DNA of 64,000 bases, taken from Bin87 sp965116785. GTDB taxonomy: Bacteria > Chloroflexota > Dehalococcoidia > Lucifugimonadales > UBA3495. Made by a program: the position numbers and the translations under genes. Shown piece after piece: positions 33,121-41,256 of this stretch. Each line of letters opens with the position of its first letter. Position 1 is the stretch's first letter. Location: assembly GCA_965116785.1 (NCBI GenBank), contig OZ220731.1, positions 3,534,001 to 3,598,000 of the forward strand, written 5' to 3'. Under the pieces are notes generated by a model. It was not told the DNA's origin, searched no databases, and worked only from the letters and a program-made list of their open reading frames with translations.

Positions 33121-33507
33121 GTGACCACGACTTCTATCAGAGACCGCGTCGCGGAGCTCTTCACCGATGCCCGACAGGTCCAGTCCCAAGCTATCGAGCG
33201 CTTGGAAGTCGGCGACATCCGGGACGCAGCCGAGAAGGCTTGGTGCGCCACTAAGCGCGCCACCGACGCTGTGATCCTCGCTCGCACCGGCGAGGAACCT
33301 CCCACCACTGCAGCCACCACCGATCTCCTGGACGATCTGTGCCGCGTCACGCCCCAGGCTGAAGCGCTCCAGGACCGCTATTACAGCCGCATCTACCACC
33401 TGCACGGCATGTGCTTCTATTCCGGCTATTGCAACAGCCAGACCGAACGCCGCATCCGGGAAACCGTCGCCTACATCGACGACGCCGAAAACCTGGCGGC
33501 TGGCTGA
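33121..33507 (+). CDS. HEPN/PaREP1-like small helical protein
   Basis: A 128-residue helical protein starting at GTG, six bases after AGGAG. GDIRDAAEKAWCATKRATDAVILARTGEEP resembles the first conserved helices of PaREP1/HEPN-type proteins (GD-x-RxAAEKAW), and RYYSRIYHLHGMCFYSGYC resembles the second (LHxNFYxG). A related protein is encoded at 43044. HEPN-superfamily proteins are often RNases or toxin-like; no RX4-6H motif is certain here. It is followed by an intrinsic terminator and has no obvious antitoxin beside it. Confidence 0.6.
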   Translation: MTTTSIRDRVAELFTDARQVQSQAIERLEVGDIRDAAEKAWCATKRATDAVILARTGEEPPTTAATTDLLDDLCRVTPQAEALQDRYYSRIYHLHGMCFYSGYCNSQTERRIRETVAYIDDAENLAAG

Positions 33508-33584
33508 TCGCCGCGTCTGACCTCAGTTTTCCGGATAGCAGTCGCAGTCATTGAAAAGGGAATTACATACCAAAGTCACTAAAA

Positions 33585-33606
33585 GGCCGGGGTTTTAGCC
33601 CCGGCC
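33585..33606. terminator. Bidirectional intrinsic terminator
   Basis: GGCCGGGG and CCCCGGCC enclose TTTTAG. CTTTCTC follows on the plus strand and TTTTAG on the minus strand. It can end the HEPN-like gene from the left and the broken small gene from the right, whose stop codon lies in the loop. Confidence 0.75.
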
Positions 33607-33748
33607 CTTTCTCTGGTACTTCCAGTCCCATGCCCTGTTCGTTGGCGTAGTCAATAACGCCTTAGCGATGTTTTCGTGGGTGTCCTGTATCGGCTCAGGG
33701 CACGGGCTTGACCGGCGGACGCCCGCGCCGCTTCTTTGACTTTGGCAT
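33595..33748 (-). pseudogene. Small basic/acidic protein gene with one-base frameshift
   Basis: On the minus strand an ATG at 33748, preceded by AAGGTG, opens MPKSKKRRGRPPVKPVP and then hits TGA. Skipping one base near 33696-33700 continues as EPIQDTHENIAKALLT and so on to a TAA at 33595, about 50 residues in all. The sequence resembles very small proteins (KRRGRPP...PEPIPDTPENIA) that I believe occur in related Chloroflexota, which is why I count it as a gene. It is either a decayed copy or carries a sequencing error. The function of such proteins is unknown. Confidence 0.45.
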
Positions 33749-33774
33749 TGGGTTGCACCTTTGAGAGGTTGACG

Positions 33775-34050
33775 TTACGTGTCCTGAGTTGCCGCAAGTC
33801 TGGGTCCAGCCAACAAGCCAGCTAGACTCCCTACCAATAGGAACACGCATCGCCACAGCGCGTTGACCGATTCCTCGACGGCTCCGCCAGGTTTCCCAAA
33901 CTCGTCAGCGTACATCGAAAGGCCAACAGCGAACAGGGTGAACAGAACGGCAAGACAGAAGACCCAACGAACCGCCGAAGGGTAGAATCCACGCAACGAT
34001 GGTTCTTTTGACTCATCCTTCACTGGTCGTTTTGTTTTCCAGCCAGACAT
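33775..34050 (-). CDS. Small two-helix membrane protein
   Basis: Up to 91 residues with two predicted membrane helices (WVFCLAVLFTLFAVGLSMYA and CVFLLVGSLAGLLAGPRLA) joined by an acidic loop. The start is uncertain: an ATG at 34050 overlaps the upstream small gene by 38 bases, while a GTG at 34023 would overlap its stop region by only 11 bases and suggests translational coupling. No family is recognised. Confidence 0.5.
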   Translation of the reverse strand: MSGWKTKRPVKDESKEPSLRGFYPSAVRWVFCLAVLFTLFAVGLSMYADEFGKPGGAVEESVNALWRCVFLLVGSLAGLLAGPRLAATQDT

Positions 34051-34195
34051 CCCCGGTCCGGTAGTCAACCCCCATCGGCTTGGCATATCGTACAGAGAAG
34101 TAAAGGATGCGTAGTGATGCCAAGAGGAAAGCGACAAAGGGATGCTTGATTGAACCCATCGGGCGTTCTACGGTAACGGAATCGCTACGTTCCAT
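34013..34195 (-). CDS. Small hypothetical protein (60 aa)
   Basis: The ATG at 34195 has an excellent AAGGAGGT seven bases upstream, which is the main support. The product has one hydrophobic helix (FVAFLLASLRILYFSV) and a charged C-terminus. It overlaps the next membrane protein gene and is probably translated with it. The longer frame to 34309 is not needed. The 34196-34519 interval upstream contains only the VOC gene's terminator. Confidence 0.5.
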   Translation of the reverse strand: MERSDSVTVERPMGSIKHPFVAFLLASLRILYFSVRYAKPMGVDYRTGDVWLENKTTSEG

Positions 34196-34460
34196 GCCGG
34201 GGACCTCCTTTCCAGAGATAGATGCAAGGTAGCTGCCTAATAGGCAAACCTTATGTGCTACTATACCACAACGGCTTACAACGGTTGCTAAATTGCAAGT
34301 GATGGTCACGGCCTCGTTCGAGTTTTTATCCCACCTAGCTCCCCATAGCGCAACCGTTTACCATCCATGCCCTGTGCCATGGCAGTAAGTTGGTCGGCGG
34401 TATCTGCGGGGCGACTGTTGTGCCTACAGGTTGGTTACTTTGGTATGCAATTCCCATTGA

Positions 34461-34495
34461 AAAGGCTGGATTGCCAAAGCGGCAATCCAGCCTTT
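34461..34495 (-). terminator. Rho-independent terminator of the VOC gene
   Basis: AAAGGCTGGATTGCC and its exact complement form a 15-bp stem with a 5-base loop; on the minus strand the stem ends in TTT and is followed by TC. It is 25 bases downstream of the stop at 34520. Confidence 0.8.
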
Positions 34496-34519
34496 CGTCG
34501 CTAGTCCTGGCCAGCGCGG

Positions 34520-34999
34520 TCAGTCGTCGGCAGCCACCGCCGGCTCGCGCAGCTTCTGCGGGAAGGTGCCGCCGAACAGGCCCTTCTCCGGGTGCCGCTC
34601 CCACTCTGAGGCAGGCATCTCGTAGTAGACCTCGATCTCGTTGTCGTCGGGATCCAGCAGATAGACGCCCAGAGACACGCCGTGGTCGCTGATGCGGTTG
34701 ATCCGCACGTCGTTCTCCAGGAGCCGGTCATACAGCTCCTGCAGGTCCTCGAAGGTCTCCATCTGCCAGGCCATGTGCGCCTGCCCGACGATGCTGTGGT
34801 CCGGCCCGCCGGCGTCCATGCCGATGGCCCGTATCGCCAGCTCGTGGGACTTCTCGGTGTTGGCCGACATGAACACCGTCCCGCTGGGCGACCGCTCCAT
34901 GATGGTCAGCCCCATCACGCGGGTGTAGAAGTCCAGCGAGCGTTCCATGTCCCGCACCCGCATTACCAGGTGCCCCAGATGCTTCGGTGTGTACGACAT
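34520..34999 (-). CDS. VOC-family protein (glyoxalase/extradiol dioxygenase fold)
   Basis: The 159-residue product has a VOC fold: LGHLVMRVRDMERSLDFYTRVMG with the first metal His, AHMAWQM with the second His, and YLLDPDDNEIEVYYEM with the Glu ligand. These three ligands (His, His, Glu) suit extradiol dioxygenases and glyoxalase-type enzymes. GGAGGG lies eight bases before the ATG at 34999, slightly better than the ATG at 35005. The HpaB-like oxygenase gene lies 37 bases upstream on the same strand, so hydroxylation followed by ring opening is a reasonable but unproved reading. Confidence 0.88.
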   Translation of the reverse strand: MSYTPKHLGHLVMRVRDMERSLDFYTRVMGLTIMERSPSGTVFMSANTEKSHELAIRAIGMDAGGPDHSIVGQAHMAWQMETFEDLQELYDRLLENDVRINRISDHGVSLGVYLLDPDDNEIEVYYEMPASEWERHPEKGLFGGTFPQKLREPAVAADD

Positions 35000-35036
35000 C
35001 TTCATTCCCTCCAATGCAAAGTGTGACAATTGGCCA

Positions 35037-36488
35037 TTACTCTTGATCCAGGAACGCCTGCACCTTCTGGCGGAAGGGTTCCTTGTCGTAGTTGTTGAAC
35101 AGCATCATGGCGTTGCGCACCGGGTTGCCCCCAAACATCCGCTCGTAGAGCACCTGCCGCCCGCTGAACGAACTGCACGACGCGTCCCACGCCAGGTGGA
35201 AGAGCTTCGAGCGGTCCCAGGCGCTGGTGGAGTCGGTGGCCAGGTAGTGGTTGACCTCGGGCGCGATGCCCGCGCTGAAGTCCGCCTCGGCCGGCAGGGC
35301 CATCAGGCTGCTGGTGCCCAGCAGTTGCGCGATCTCAATCATGCGGGGATACAGCGTCCTTCCGAACAGCGTGCGTCCCGCCTGGATGGGGCCCATGGCC
35401 GGACACATCATCCCGTACTGGTTGGGCTTGGCATCAGCCTCGGCGGCGCGCAGGCACGCCCGCAACATGTCCCGGTAGGTGATGATCTCCGCCACCTGCT
35501 CCTGGATGTGCGGGATCGAGCCGGACCCCAGCGTCTCCACCATCAGGTCGGCCAGGCCCAGCATGAACTCGGCCTTGACCACGCACCGGTTCAGCACCTG
35601 GTAGCCGGTGTGCGCGTTCGACATGGTGCCCGTGCCGTAGTTGTTGCACAGCTCCACGTCCCCCAGCAGGAAGACCCGCTCCCACGGCACCAGCACGTCG
35701 TCGAAGAACACCACGGTGTCCATCTCTTCGAAGCGCGACCCCAGCGGGTGGTCGAAATGCGACCGACCCTGGTCCAGGCTCTGCCGGCACAGGAACTTGA
35801 CGCCCGGCGTGTCGCAGGGGATGGAGAAGGAGAAGGAGTGCTTCCAGTCGTCGTCGGCCAGGCGGTGGCTGGCCACGGGATAGATGGCGATCTCATCCGA
35901 GATCGGCCCCAGGGTCGCCAGCACGCGGCTGCCGCGCACCACCAGGCCGGCGTCAGTCTGCTTGATGGCGGTCAGGGCCACCTCCTCGGTCAGGTTGTCC
36001 GCCGCGGCCGGCGTGCGGCTGCGCTGGAGGTTGACCAGGGCGTGGGTCAGCGTGACGTCGTTCTCCCGCAGGAACTCGTGGTAGTTGAGGACGTTCTTCT
36101 TGAACTCCGGCCGGTCCTGGGCAAAGTAGTCCGCCGAGCCGGCCCACGCGGTGAAGATGGAGTTCATGAAGTCCGGCGAGCGGCCCATCATGCCGCAGCT
36201 GGCCCAGGCCCAGTGGGACATCATCTCCCGCTTGCGTATCAGGTCCTCCTCGGTCCGTGGAATCTGGAAGGACAGGCCCACCGGGTCGCCGGTGCTGGGC
36301 GATGCGAAGGTCATCTCCTCCCGCAGTCCCGGGTCGTGCTGCATGTCGTACAGGGCGGCCACCGCCTTCACCCCGTTGCCAAGGCCGGGGTGCCTGGTCA
36401 CGTCCCTGACGCACTCCCCGTCGATCCACACCTCCCGAGGCCGGTCCCGGAGGCCATCGATATATTCCTGTCCGGTGCGCGCTGGCAT
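35037..36488 (-). CDS. 4-hydroxyphenylacetate 3-monooxygenase (HpaB)-family oxygenase
   Basis: A 483-residue flavin-dependent oxygenase. Landmarks are TGQEYIDGLRD at the N-terminus, HWAWASCGMMGRSPDF, LNRCVVKAEFMLGLADLMVE, and DDVLVPWERVFLLGD in the substrate/flavin region. HpaB enzymes use reduced FAD from a separate reductase (HpaC) to hydroxylate phenols or related compounds; no reductase is next to it. AGGAGGT lies nine bases before the ATG. The VOC gene directly downstream and the LLM gene upstream on the same strand form an oxygenase-rich cluster. Confidence 0.92.
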   Translation of the reverse strand: MPARTGQEYIDGLRDRPREVWIDGECVRDVTRHPGLGNGVKAVAALYDMQHDPGLREEMTFASPSTGDPVGLSFQIPRTEEDLIRKREMMSHWAWASCGMMGRSPDFMNSIFTAWAGSADYFAQDRPEFKKNVLNYHEFLRENDVTLTHALVNLQRSRTPAAADNLTEEVALTAIKQTDAGLVVRGSRVLATLGPISDEIAIYPVASHRLADDDWKHSFSFSIPCDTPGVKFLCRQSLDQGRSHFDHPLGSRFEEMDTVVFFDDVLVPWERVFLLGDVELCNNYGTGTMSNAHTGYQVLNRCVVKAEFMLGLADLMVETLGSGSIPHIQEQVAEIITYRDMLRACLRAAEADAKPNQYGMMCPAMGPIQAGRTLFGRTLYPRMIEIAQLLGTSSLMALPAEADFSAGIAPEVNHYLATDSTSAWDRSKLFHLAWDASCSSFSGRQVLYERMFGGNPVRNAMMLFNNYDKEPFRQKVQAFLDQE

Positions 36489-36537
36489 GGTCCTTCACCT
36501 CCTGCTCGCAATCGTGGGCGACGGCCGCGAGGATAAT

Positions 36538-36647
36538 GTCAGAATCAGGATTTACGGGATTTTATGATTTGGCAGGATTGGAAGAAATCGGTCACGGAAA
36601 GGTTCTAATCCTGGTAATCCCTAAATCTTGAAAATCCTGATTCTGGC
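36538..36647. repeat. Palindromic repeat family B
   Basis: A complete element of about 110 bp. GTCAGAATCAGGATTTACGG at the left pairs with AAAATCCTGATTCTGGC at the right, with inner CAGGATTGG and CTAATCCTGG arms. It separates the HpaB and LLM genes. Confidence 0.78.
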
Positions 36648-36659
36648 GATTTCCCCCGG

Positions 36660-37712
36660 TTACTTGAACGCCGGCATGACCTCCTGGGTCAGCAACTCGA
36701 GGCTCCGATGCACCGCCTCCTTCGGCAGGAAGCCGCCCGGGTTCAGCTCGGCGGTGATCCCGGTGACGCCCAGAACCTCCTGGAACTCGGCGATGCGGTC
36801 GACGACGCGCTCCGGACTGCCGAACACCACCCGCGTCTGCAGCAGGTCCTCGTAGGTGGAGCTGGCCAGCCTTTCGTAGCGTTCTCTGCGCCGCTCGGGC
36901 GCCGAGACGCCGGCACGGCCCAGGGAATACTCGAACAGCTCACGCTGGCGGCTGAAGAATGCCTCGATACTCTCCTTGGGCTCCTCAATGGCCTCGGAGT
37001 CGCTGGGGGCAATGTACATTGGGACGCGCACGTTGATGTCGCCGCCGTCGCCGGGATGCCCCGCAGCCTGCCACTCCGACTTGTAGTCTTCCAGGTTCGT
37101 CTTCAGGTCCTCCACGTCCATGGTCCGCAGTCCGAGGAAGATGGGTTGGCCCAGCCGGCCGATGCGCGCGAAGCTGTCGTCGCTGCTGGCCGCGATGCGG
37201 ATTTTGGGGTGTGGTTTCTGGTACGGCACTGGCGACAGCGTGGCGTTGGTGATGGTGTTGAACTTGCCCTCGTAGGAGAAGGTCTCGCCGGACCAGGCCT
37301 GGAGGATGATGTCCAGCGCCTCCTGGAACCGCTCCCTGCTTTCGCCGTAGTCGATGCCCATGATGTCGTAGGCGCGCACGTTGCCGCTGCGTCCCACGCC
37401 CAGCTCAAAGCGCCCCTCGCTGAGCTGGTCCACCGTAGCCGTCTCCTCGGCGATGCGCAGGGGGTGGATCAGCGGCAGCACCTGTACCGCCATGCCGACG
37501 CGCAGGTGCTTGGTGCGGGTGGCAATGCCGGTGGCCACGATTATCGGCGCGGACAGCACTGAGCGGTTGGGGTTGAAGTGCATCTCGCCCAGCCACACGG
37601 TATCGAGCCCCAGCTTTTCGGCCAGGTCGATTTCCTCGAAGGCTTCCTGAAATGCCTCGGCGTGCGTGGGGTTGCCGCCGATGTTGAAGTTCGCGTTGAT
37701 TCCGAAGTCCAT
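36660..37712 (-). CDS. LLM-class flavin-dependent monooxygenase
   Basis: A 350-residue luciferase-like protein: LGLDTVWLGEMHFNPNRS, LRVGMAVQVLPLIHPLRIAEE, GRFELGVGRSGN and GSPERVVDRIAEFQEV are conserved family parts. It resembles bacterial luciferase alpha-type monooxygenases more than the other two LLM proteins do. It uses reduced flavin to oxygenate an unknown substrate. It is separated from the HpaB gene by a family B repeat, so co-transcription is not assured. GAGG stands upstream of the ATG, at a distance of ten bases. Confidence 0.88.
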   Translation of the reverse strand: MDFGINANFNIGGNPTHAEAFQEAFEEIDLAEKLGLDTVWLGEMHFNPNRSVLSAPIIVATGIATRTKHLRVGMAVQVLPLIHPLRIAEETATVDQLSEGRFELGVGRSGNVRAYDIMGIDYGESRERFQEALDIILQAWSGETFSYEGKFNTITNATLSPVPYQKPHPKIRIAASSDDSFARIGRLGQPIFLGLRTMDVEDLKTNLEDYKSEWQAAGHPGDGGDINVRVPMYIAPSDSEAIEEPKESIEAFFSRQRELFEYSLGRAGVSAPERRRERYERLASSTYEDLLQTRVVFGSPERVVDRIAEFQEVLGVTGITAELNPGGFLPKEAVHRSLELLTQEVMPAFK

Positions 37713-37886
37713 TCATGTACCTCATGCGTTTCCGGGAGCAAATGAGTCGAAAAACGACGCCCGACGCCAGCGCCCGGTTTGGTATCGGCAAAGTACAGCA
37801 CGCGCCGGCACGCGGTCAAGGCGAGATGCGGGGTGCCCGGGGCTCAGCCACCAATGCCGGACACCGCCATTCTCGCGGAAGCGAGG

Positions 37887-38047
37887 GCCTGTGCAAAGTC
37901 ACCCTTCAACCCCTTCCCTTTCCGCTCATCCTGTCAACCCCTTTCCGCTCATCCTGAGCTTGTCGAAGGATGCGCTTTGCCAATCAGCAGATGGTTCGAC
38001 AGGCTCACCATGAGCGGATGAGAACGGACTTTGCGCAGGCCCTGTCA
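37887..38047. repeat. Palindromic repeat family C inserted into a family D repeat
   Basis: The core at 37945-38017 has arms CCGCTCATCCTGAGCTTGTC and GACAGGCTCACCATGAGCGG; outer arms CCTGTGCAAAGTC and GGACTTTGCGCAGG extend it. It is flanked by 11-bp direct repeats CGGAAGCGAGG at 37876-37886 and 38048-38058. Joining the flanks restores a family D-like hairpin. The interval 37713-38302 holds only repeats. Confidence 0.65.
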
Positions 38048-38109
38048 CGGAAGCGAGGATCCATTGCGCGCTAACCTGCGCCGGCGTTCCTGTAACTCAA
38101 CGCTTTCCT

Positions 38110-38136
38110 GGTTCTTGCGGAAGCAGGAACGACGGG
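38110..38136. repeat. Palindromic repeat family D, half copy
   Basis: TTCTTGCGGAAGCAGGAACG with flanking bases matches the right arm of the element at 44804. Confidence 0.5.
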
Positions 38137-38302
38137 GGCAGTTGCGTACCGGCAGGACGCCTCAAGATTTGTGGACAAATCACCGCAGATGCCCGACTAT
38201 GGGAGCCGTAGCCCAAGGAAAATCAGCGACTGCATATCCCACGGGAGCATCAATCCCCCACGTCGAGACCGGATGATCCTGTACCTATAGTCGAGGTTCG
38301 CG

Positions 38303-38578
38303 ATGAAACTGCACGGCGTTGTCAAAGGCAGAACGATTGAACTTGAGAGCAACCCCGAATTGCCGGAGGGCCAACCGGTTCTGGTAGAACTGGAAATCCC
38401 GACGGCCGAATCACATGCCGGCCCGTTGTCCGACCTGGAACTCGAACACCGCATAGCTACAGACCCCTATTTCGCGGACATCCGCCAGGCCCGGGAGCTC
38501 AGGGAAAGGATCGCCGCGCGACTGGGAGGCCACTTGATCACCTCGGTCGACCTGATCAGAGAGGACAGATCACGTTGA
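38303..38578 (+). CDS. vapB: VapB-type antitoxin (AbrB/DUF104-like)
   Basis: The 91-residue protein opens with a beta-strand-rich GVVKGRTIELESNPELPEGQPVLVELE segment typical of small DNA-binding antitoxins of the DUF104/AbrB-like type, and ends in a charged helical region. It overlaps the PIN toxin gene by 4 bases (TTGA). The standard antitoxin role is to bind and inhibit the PIN RNase and repress the operon. Identification rests mainly on position and the N-terminal pattern. Confidence 0.75.
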   Translation: MKLHGVVKGRTIELESNPELPEGQPVLVELEIPTAESHAGPLSDLELEHRIATDPYFADIRQARELRERIAARLGGHLITSVDLIREDRSR

Positions 38579-39012
38579 CATCACAGGTCATAGACACCAG
38601 CGCGCTGGTCAAATATGTCCTTCCCGAAGAGGACTCGCCAGTCGCTGAAAAACTCGTGGCATATCATCGCGCCGGTATCGCCAACCTCATGGCGCCCGCG
38701 TATATCCTCGTCGAATCCGCGAACGTGCTGTGGAAACAAATCCAACGCCACAACGTGCAGCCTGAAGACGCTGTGCCGTCACTGCGCGCGTTACGAGACT
38801 TGGGGATCCGCTTGGTGCCCGACGCAGATCTCCTGGAAGACGCCCTCATGCTTGCGGCGGACAACGGCATCACGGTGTACGACGCGCTGTTCTGCGCCCT
38901 GGCCGCCCGCGAAAGCGTTGAGCTCATCACCGCAGACAGCGCTTTAATCAGGCGACTCACTGGAACTGGCATCCAGGCCGCCATGCTCTCCGACTGGAAC
39001 GGCGGCCGATAA
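38575..39012 (+). CDS. vapC: VapC-type PIN-domain ribonuclease toxin
   Basis: The 145-residue product starts at a TTG overlapping the antitoxin stop. PIN-domain acidic residues are visible: Asp in QVIDTSALVKYV, Glu in ILVESANVLWK, Asp in VYDALFCALA and Asp in LITADSAL. These coordinate metal for RNA cleavage. The unusual TTG start may keep toxin synthesis low and coupled to the antitoxin. The downstream region up to 39190 shows no gene. Confidence 0.9.
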   Translation: MTSQVIDTSALVKYVLPEEDSPVAEKLVAYHRAGIANLMAPAYILVESANVLWKQIQRHNVQPEDAVPSLRALRDLGIRLVPDADLLEDALMLAADNGITVYDALFCALAARESVELITADSALIRRLTGTGIQAAMLSDWNGGR

Positions 39013-39190
39013 GGACCAATCCCTACCGCTCGGTGCGCGCTCCAGAGACACGAGCACGCCCAACGGGTGGCGCCAAAAGGAGCAAGGCGCCGAATGTCGA
39101 GCACATGGCGTACTGCCGGGGCATGGCGGCCCCGCACTCTCCGATCTGGCGGCCTCGCATTCCCAGCCGCGCCCTCAGTTTCCAGTCGCC

Positions 39191-39724
39191 CTAGAAAAAC
39201 ACGCTCAGGTTCTTCGCCAGGATGACGTTGCTGTCCAGCACGATGGTGCGCCGCGCGATCTGCCAGCCGCCGTCCACGGGCCGGAGCAGGTCCTCGCGGT
39301 AGCCGGAGAAGAGGTTTTCCTCGGTCTCGTGGTGGGACCGGTAGAGTAGGAACGCCGTCTTCGCCCTAACCTCGCCGTCGGGCTGCGGGTCCACCACCAG
39401 GTTGCCCACGATGTGGCGGGTGCGCGACGGCGGGTCTTCGCCCCAGGCCATGCCCGTCTCCAGCCGTTCCACCCGCATGGTCAGGTAGGTCTTGTCGTCC
39501 TCGAAGATGGCCAGGTCGCCGACGGGCGTCAGTTCCCGGTCCGTCTCGTGCCGGTGCACGTTCAGCCGCCTGGGCATGAAGTAGAACACGTCCTCGGTGA
39601 ACAGGTCCAGCCACTCCCGGAACCGTCGCTCGTCCAGCAGCCACGCCTCCCGGATGTAGAACTCCATCAGCTCGTGCCAGAGTTCCATGCGCTGCGCCGC
39701 CGTGAACTGAGTTTCCGTAGCCAT
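39191..39724 (-). CDS. Aromatic-ring-hydroxylating dioxygenase, small (beta) subunit
   Basis: The 177-residue SnoaL-like beta subunit has EFYIREAWLLDERRFREWLDLFTEDVFYFMP, TRHIVGNLVV and GYREDLLRPVDGGWQIARRTIVLDSNVI, all typical of the family. It lies 7 bases downstream of the alpha subunit gene and so belongs to the same transcript. Beta subunits stabilise the alpha3beta3 hexamer. Its presence supports a true dihydroxylating dioxygenase rather than a lone Rieske monooxygenase. Confidence 0.92.
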   Translation of the reverse strand: MATETQFTAAQRMELWHELMEFYIREAWLLDERRFREWLDLFTEDVFYFMPRRLNVHRHETDRELTPVGDLAIFEDDKTYLTMRVERLETGMAWGEDPPSRTRHIVGNLVVDPQPDGEVRAKTAFLLYRSHHETEENLFSGYREDLLRPVDGGWQIARRTIVLDSNVILAKNLSVFF

Positions 39725-39731
39725 TACGCGC

Positions 39732-41072
39732 CTATCCCCGCAGCGTCGCGGTCCCCTCGTAGTCCATCGCCTTGGGTTCCAGCGGAATGTCCTCCCAGTG
39801 GTCGGCGTTCATGAACTGTTCCCATCTGCGGTAGAACAAACGCTGGTTGCTCTCCGAGGTGTAGCGGTCGGCAACCACGCCCGGGTAATCGGGATGCCGG
39901 CGGTCATGGCCCACGCCCATGGACAGGTCCTGCGTGTACTTGCGACCCATCCGCGTCAGCGCCGATTGCGTCACGGCGCGCCAGTTGTCCATGTCGTCCT
40001 GCTCGAAGATGCCGTTGACCCCGTTGTAGTTGGCGCTGCCCCTCCGCAGGGCGGTCTTCAGCTCGTCAGGCATATCCTTTTCCAGCACCACGAAGTGCCA
40101 GAACTCAGTCTCCAGCGGCCCGCGCGGGTGGGCCAGCCGCAACCCCAGCACGCCGTTGGGAAACAGGCTGTGGTTGCCCAGGTGGAGGCGGGTGCGCAGG
40201 CTGCCCAGCCGCCGCTCCGCCTCGGGCAGCGTCGCCCGGTAATAATCCTCGAAGGCCTGGAGGTTCTCGGCGGTGACGCCGTGGGTCTGGCGGGCCTGGT
40301 CGGCACGTTCCAGGAACCGCATGGTCAGCGAGTGGCCGTTGACGAACAGGTGCTTGTTCTCCGACTGGAACTGCTGCTCGTGGGTCAGCCGCGGGACGCC
40401 GCGATGCCGCCCCTGCACGATGATGGTGGACAGGTGCGTGGTGGGCACGTGGTAGTTGTCCGAGCAGTTGTCCACCGCCGTCTTCCAGTTCAGCGGCTCG
40501 ATCCACTTGATGGGGCCCACGGCCTCGGTGCCGTTGTCCAGCCGGTTGAACGATACGTCCAGCAGCCACCGCGCGTCGCCCAGGTAGTCGTCCAGGCTGG
40601 GCGCGCCGTGGTCCCAGGTGGCGAACACGATGCCCGCGTAGGTGTCCAGCCGAGCCTCCACCAGGCCCAGGCAGTCGCGGTCCAGCGCGCCGTAATACGC
40701 TTCCTCGTCCCCGGGCACGTACTCCAGCGCGCCCTCGTTGGAGAAGGTCCAGCCGTGGTAGGCGCAGGCGAAGTTGCGGGAGTTGCCCACGTCGGTGCGC
40801 ACGATGCGGTTGCCCCGGTGCCGGCACATATTCAGAAAGGCCCGCAGGTTGCCCCGTCCGTCGCGGCACAGGATGACCGGCTCCTCGCCCATGTAGGTGT
40901 GGAAGAAGTCGTTGGTGTTGGGCACCAGCGACTCGTGGCCGATCATCAGCCAGGCCCGCCCGAACACCTTCGCCTGCTCCTCGGCGTAGATGTCCGGGTC
41001 AACGAATATCCGCCGGTCCAGCTGTCCGGTTTCGAGGTCGATTATCTGGCGCTCGCGGCCAACGGCAACCAT
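39732..41072 (-). CDS. Aromatic-ring-hydroxylating dioxygenase, Rieske (alpha) subunit
   Basis: The 446-residue alpha subunit has the Rieske 2Fe-2S site CRHRGN and CAYHGW (about residues 80-105) and the mononuclear iron His pair in DNCSDNYHVPTTH. The end of the protein has DRYTSESNQRLFYRRWEQFM, usual for this group. With the beta subunit it adds two oxygen atoms to an aromatic ring; the ferredoxin and reductase needed for electron supply are not adjacent. The ATG follows GGGGG. Substrate prediction is not possible from the visible motifs. Confidence 0.93.
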   Translation of the reverse strand: MVAVGRERQIIDLETGQLDRRIFVDPDIYAEEQAKVFGRAWLMIGHESLVPNTNDFFHTYMGEEPVILCRDGRGNLRAFLNMCRHRGNRIVRTDVGNSRNFACAYHGWTFSNEGALEYVPGDEEAYYGALDRDCLGLVEARLDTYAGIVFATWDHGAPSLDDYLGDARWLLDVSFNRLDNGTEAVGPIKWIEPLNWKTAVDNCSDNYHVPTTHLSTIIVQGRHRGVPRLTHEQQFQSENKHLFVNGHSLTMRFLERADQARQTHGVTAENLQAFEDYYRATLPEAERRLGSLRTRLHLGNHSLFPNGVLGLRLAHPRGPLETEFWHFVVLEKDMPDELKTALRRGSANYNGVNGIFEQDDMDNWRAVTQSALTRMGRKYTQDLSMGVGHDRRHPDYPGVVADRYTSESNQRLFYRRWEQFMNADHWEDIPLEPKAMDYEGTATLRG

Positions 41073-41169
41073 CGCACACCCCCGGTGCTGTCAAATCAGG
41101 GCTTCCGCACCAGTATCAATCATCCCGCGCATCCTGTCCATCCGCGTGCTAGAGTGAGTTGAGCCCGGA

Positions 41170-41228
41170 GTTCGATCATATGTCACGCATCTCTTGACCC
41201 GCCTTTTGAACGGCAAATATGATCGAAC
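41170..41228 (+). promoter_or_regulatory. Promoter with flanking 12-bp inverted repeat (candidate autoregulatory operator)
   Basis: TTGACC (41194-41199) and TATGAT (41218-41223) are separated by 18 bases. A perfect inverted repeat, GTTCGATCATAT (41170-41181) and ATATGATCGAAC (41217-41228), brackets the -35 box, and its right arm covers the -10 box. A dimeric repressor bound here would block the promoter, as in autoregulated toxin-antitoxin operons. Confidence 0.6.
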
Positions 41229-41256
41229 AACAGACACTGACCGGGAGTTGGAAGCA

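Noticed and set aside
34947..36536. 529-codon plus-strand open frame
   Set aside because: It is antisense to the HpaB-like oxygenase, whose frame has a strong ribosome site and family motifs.
39798..41162. 454-codon plus-strand open frame
   Set aside because: It is antisense to the Rieske dioxygenase alpha subunit.
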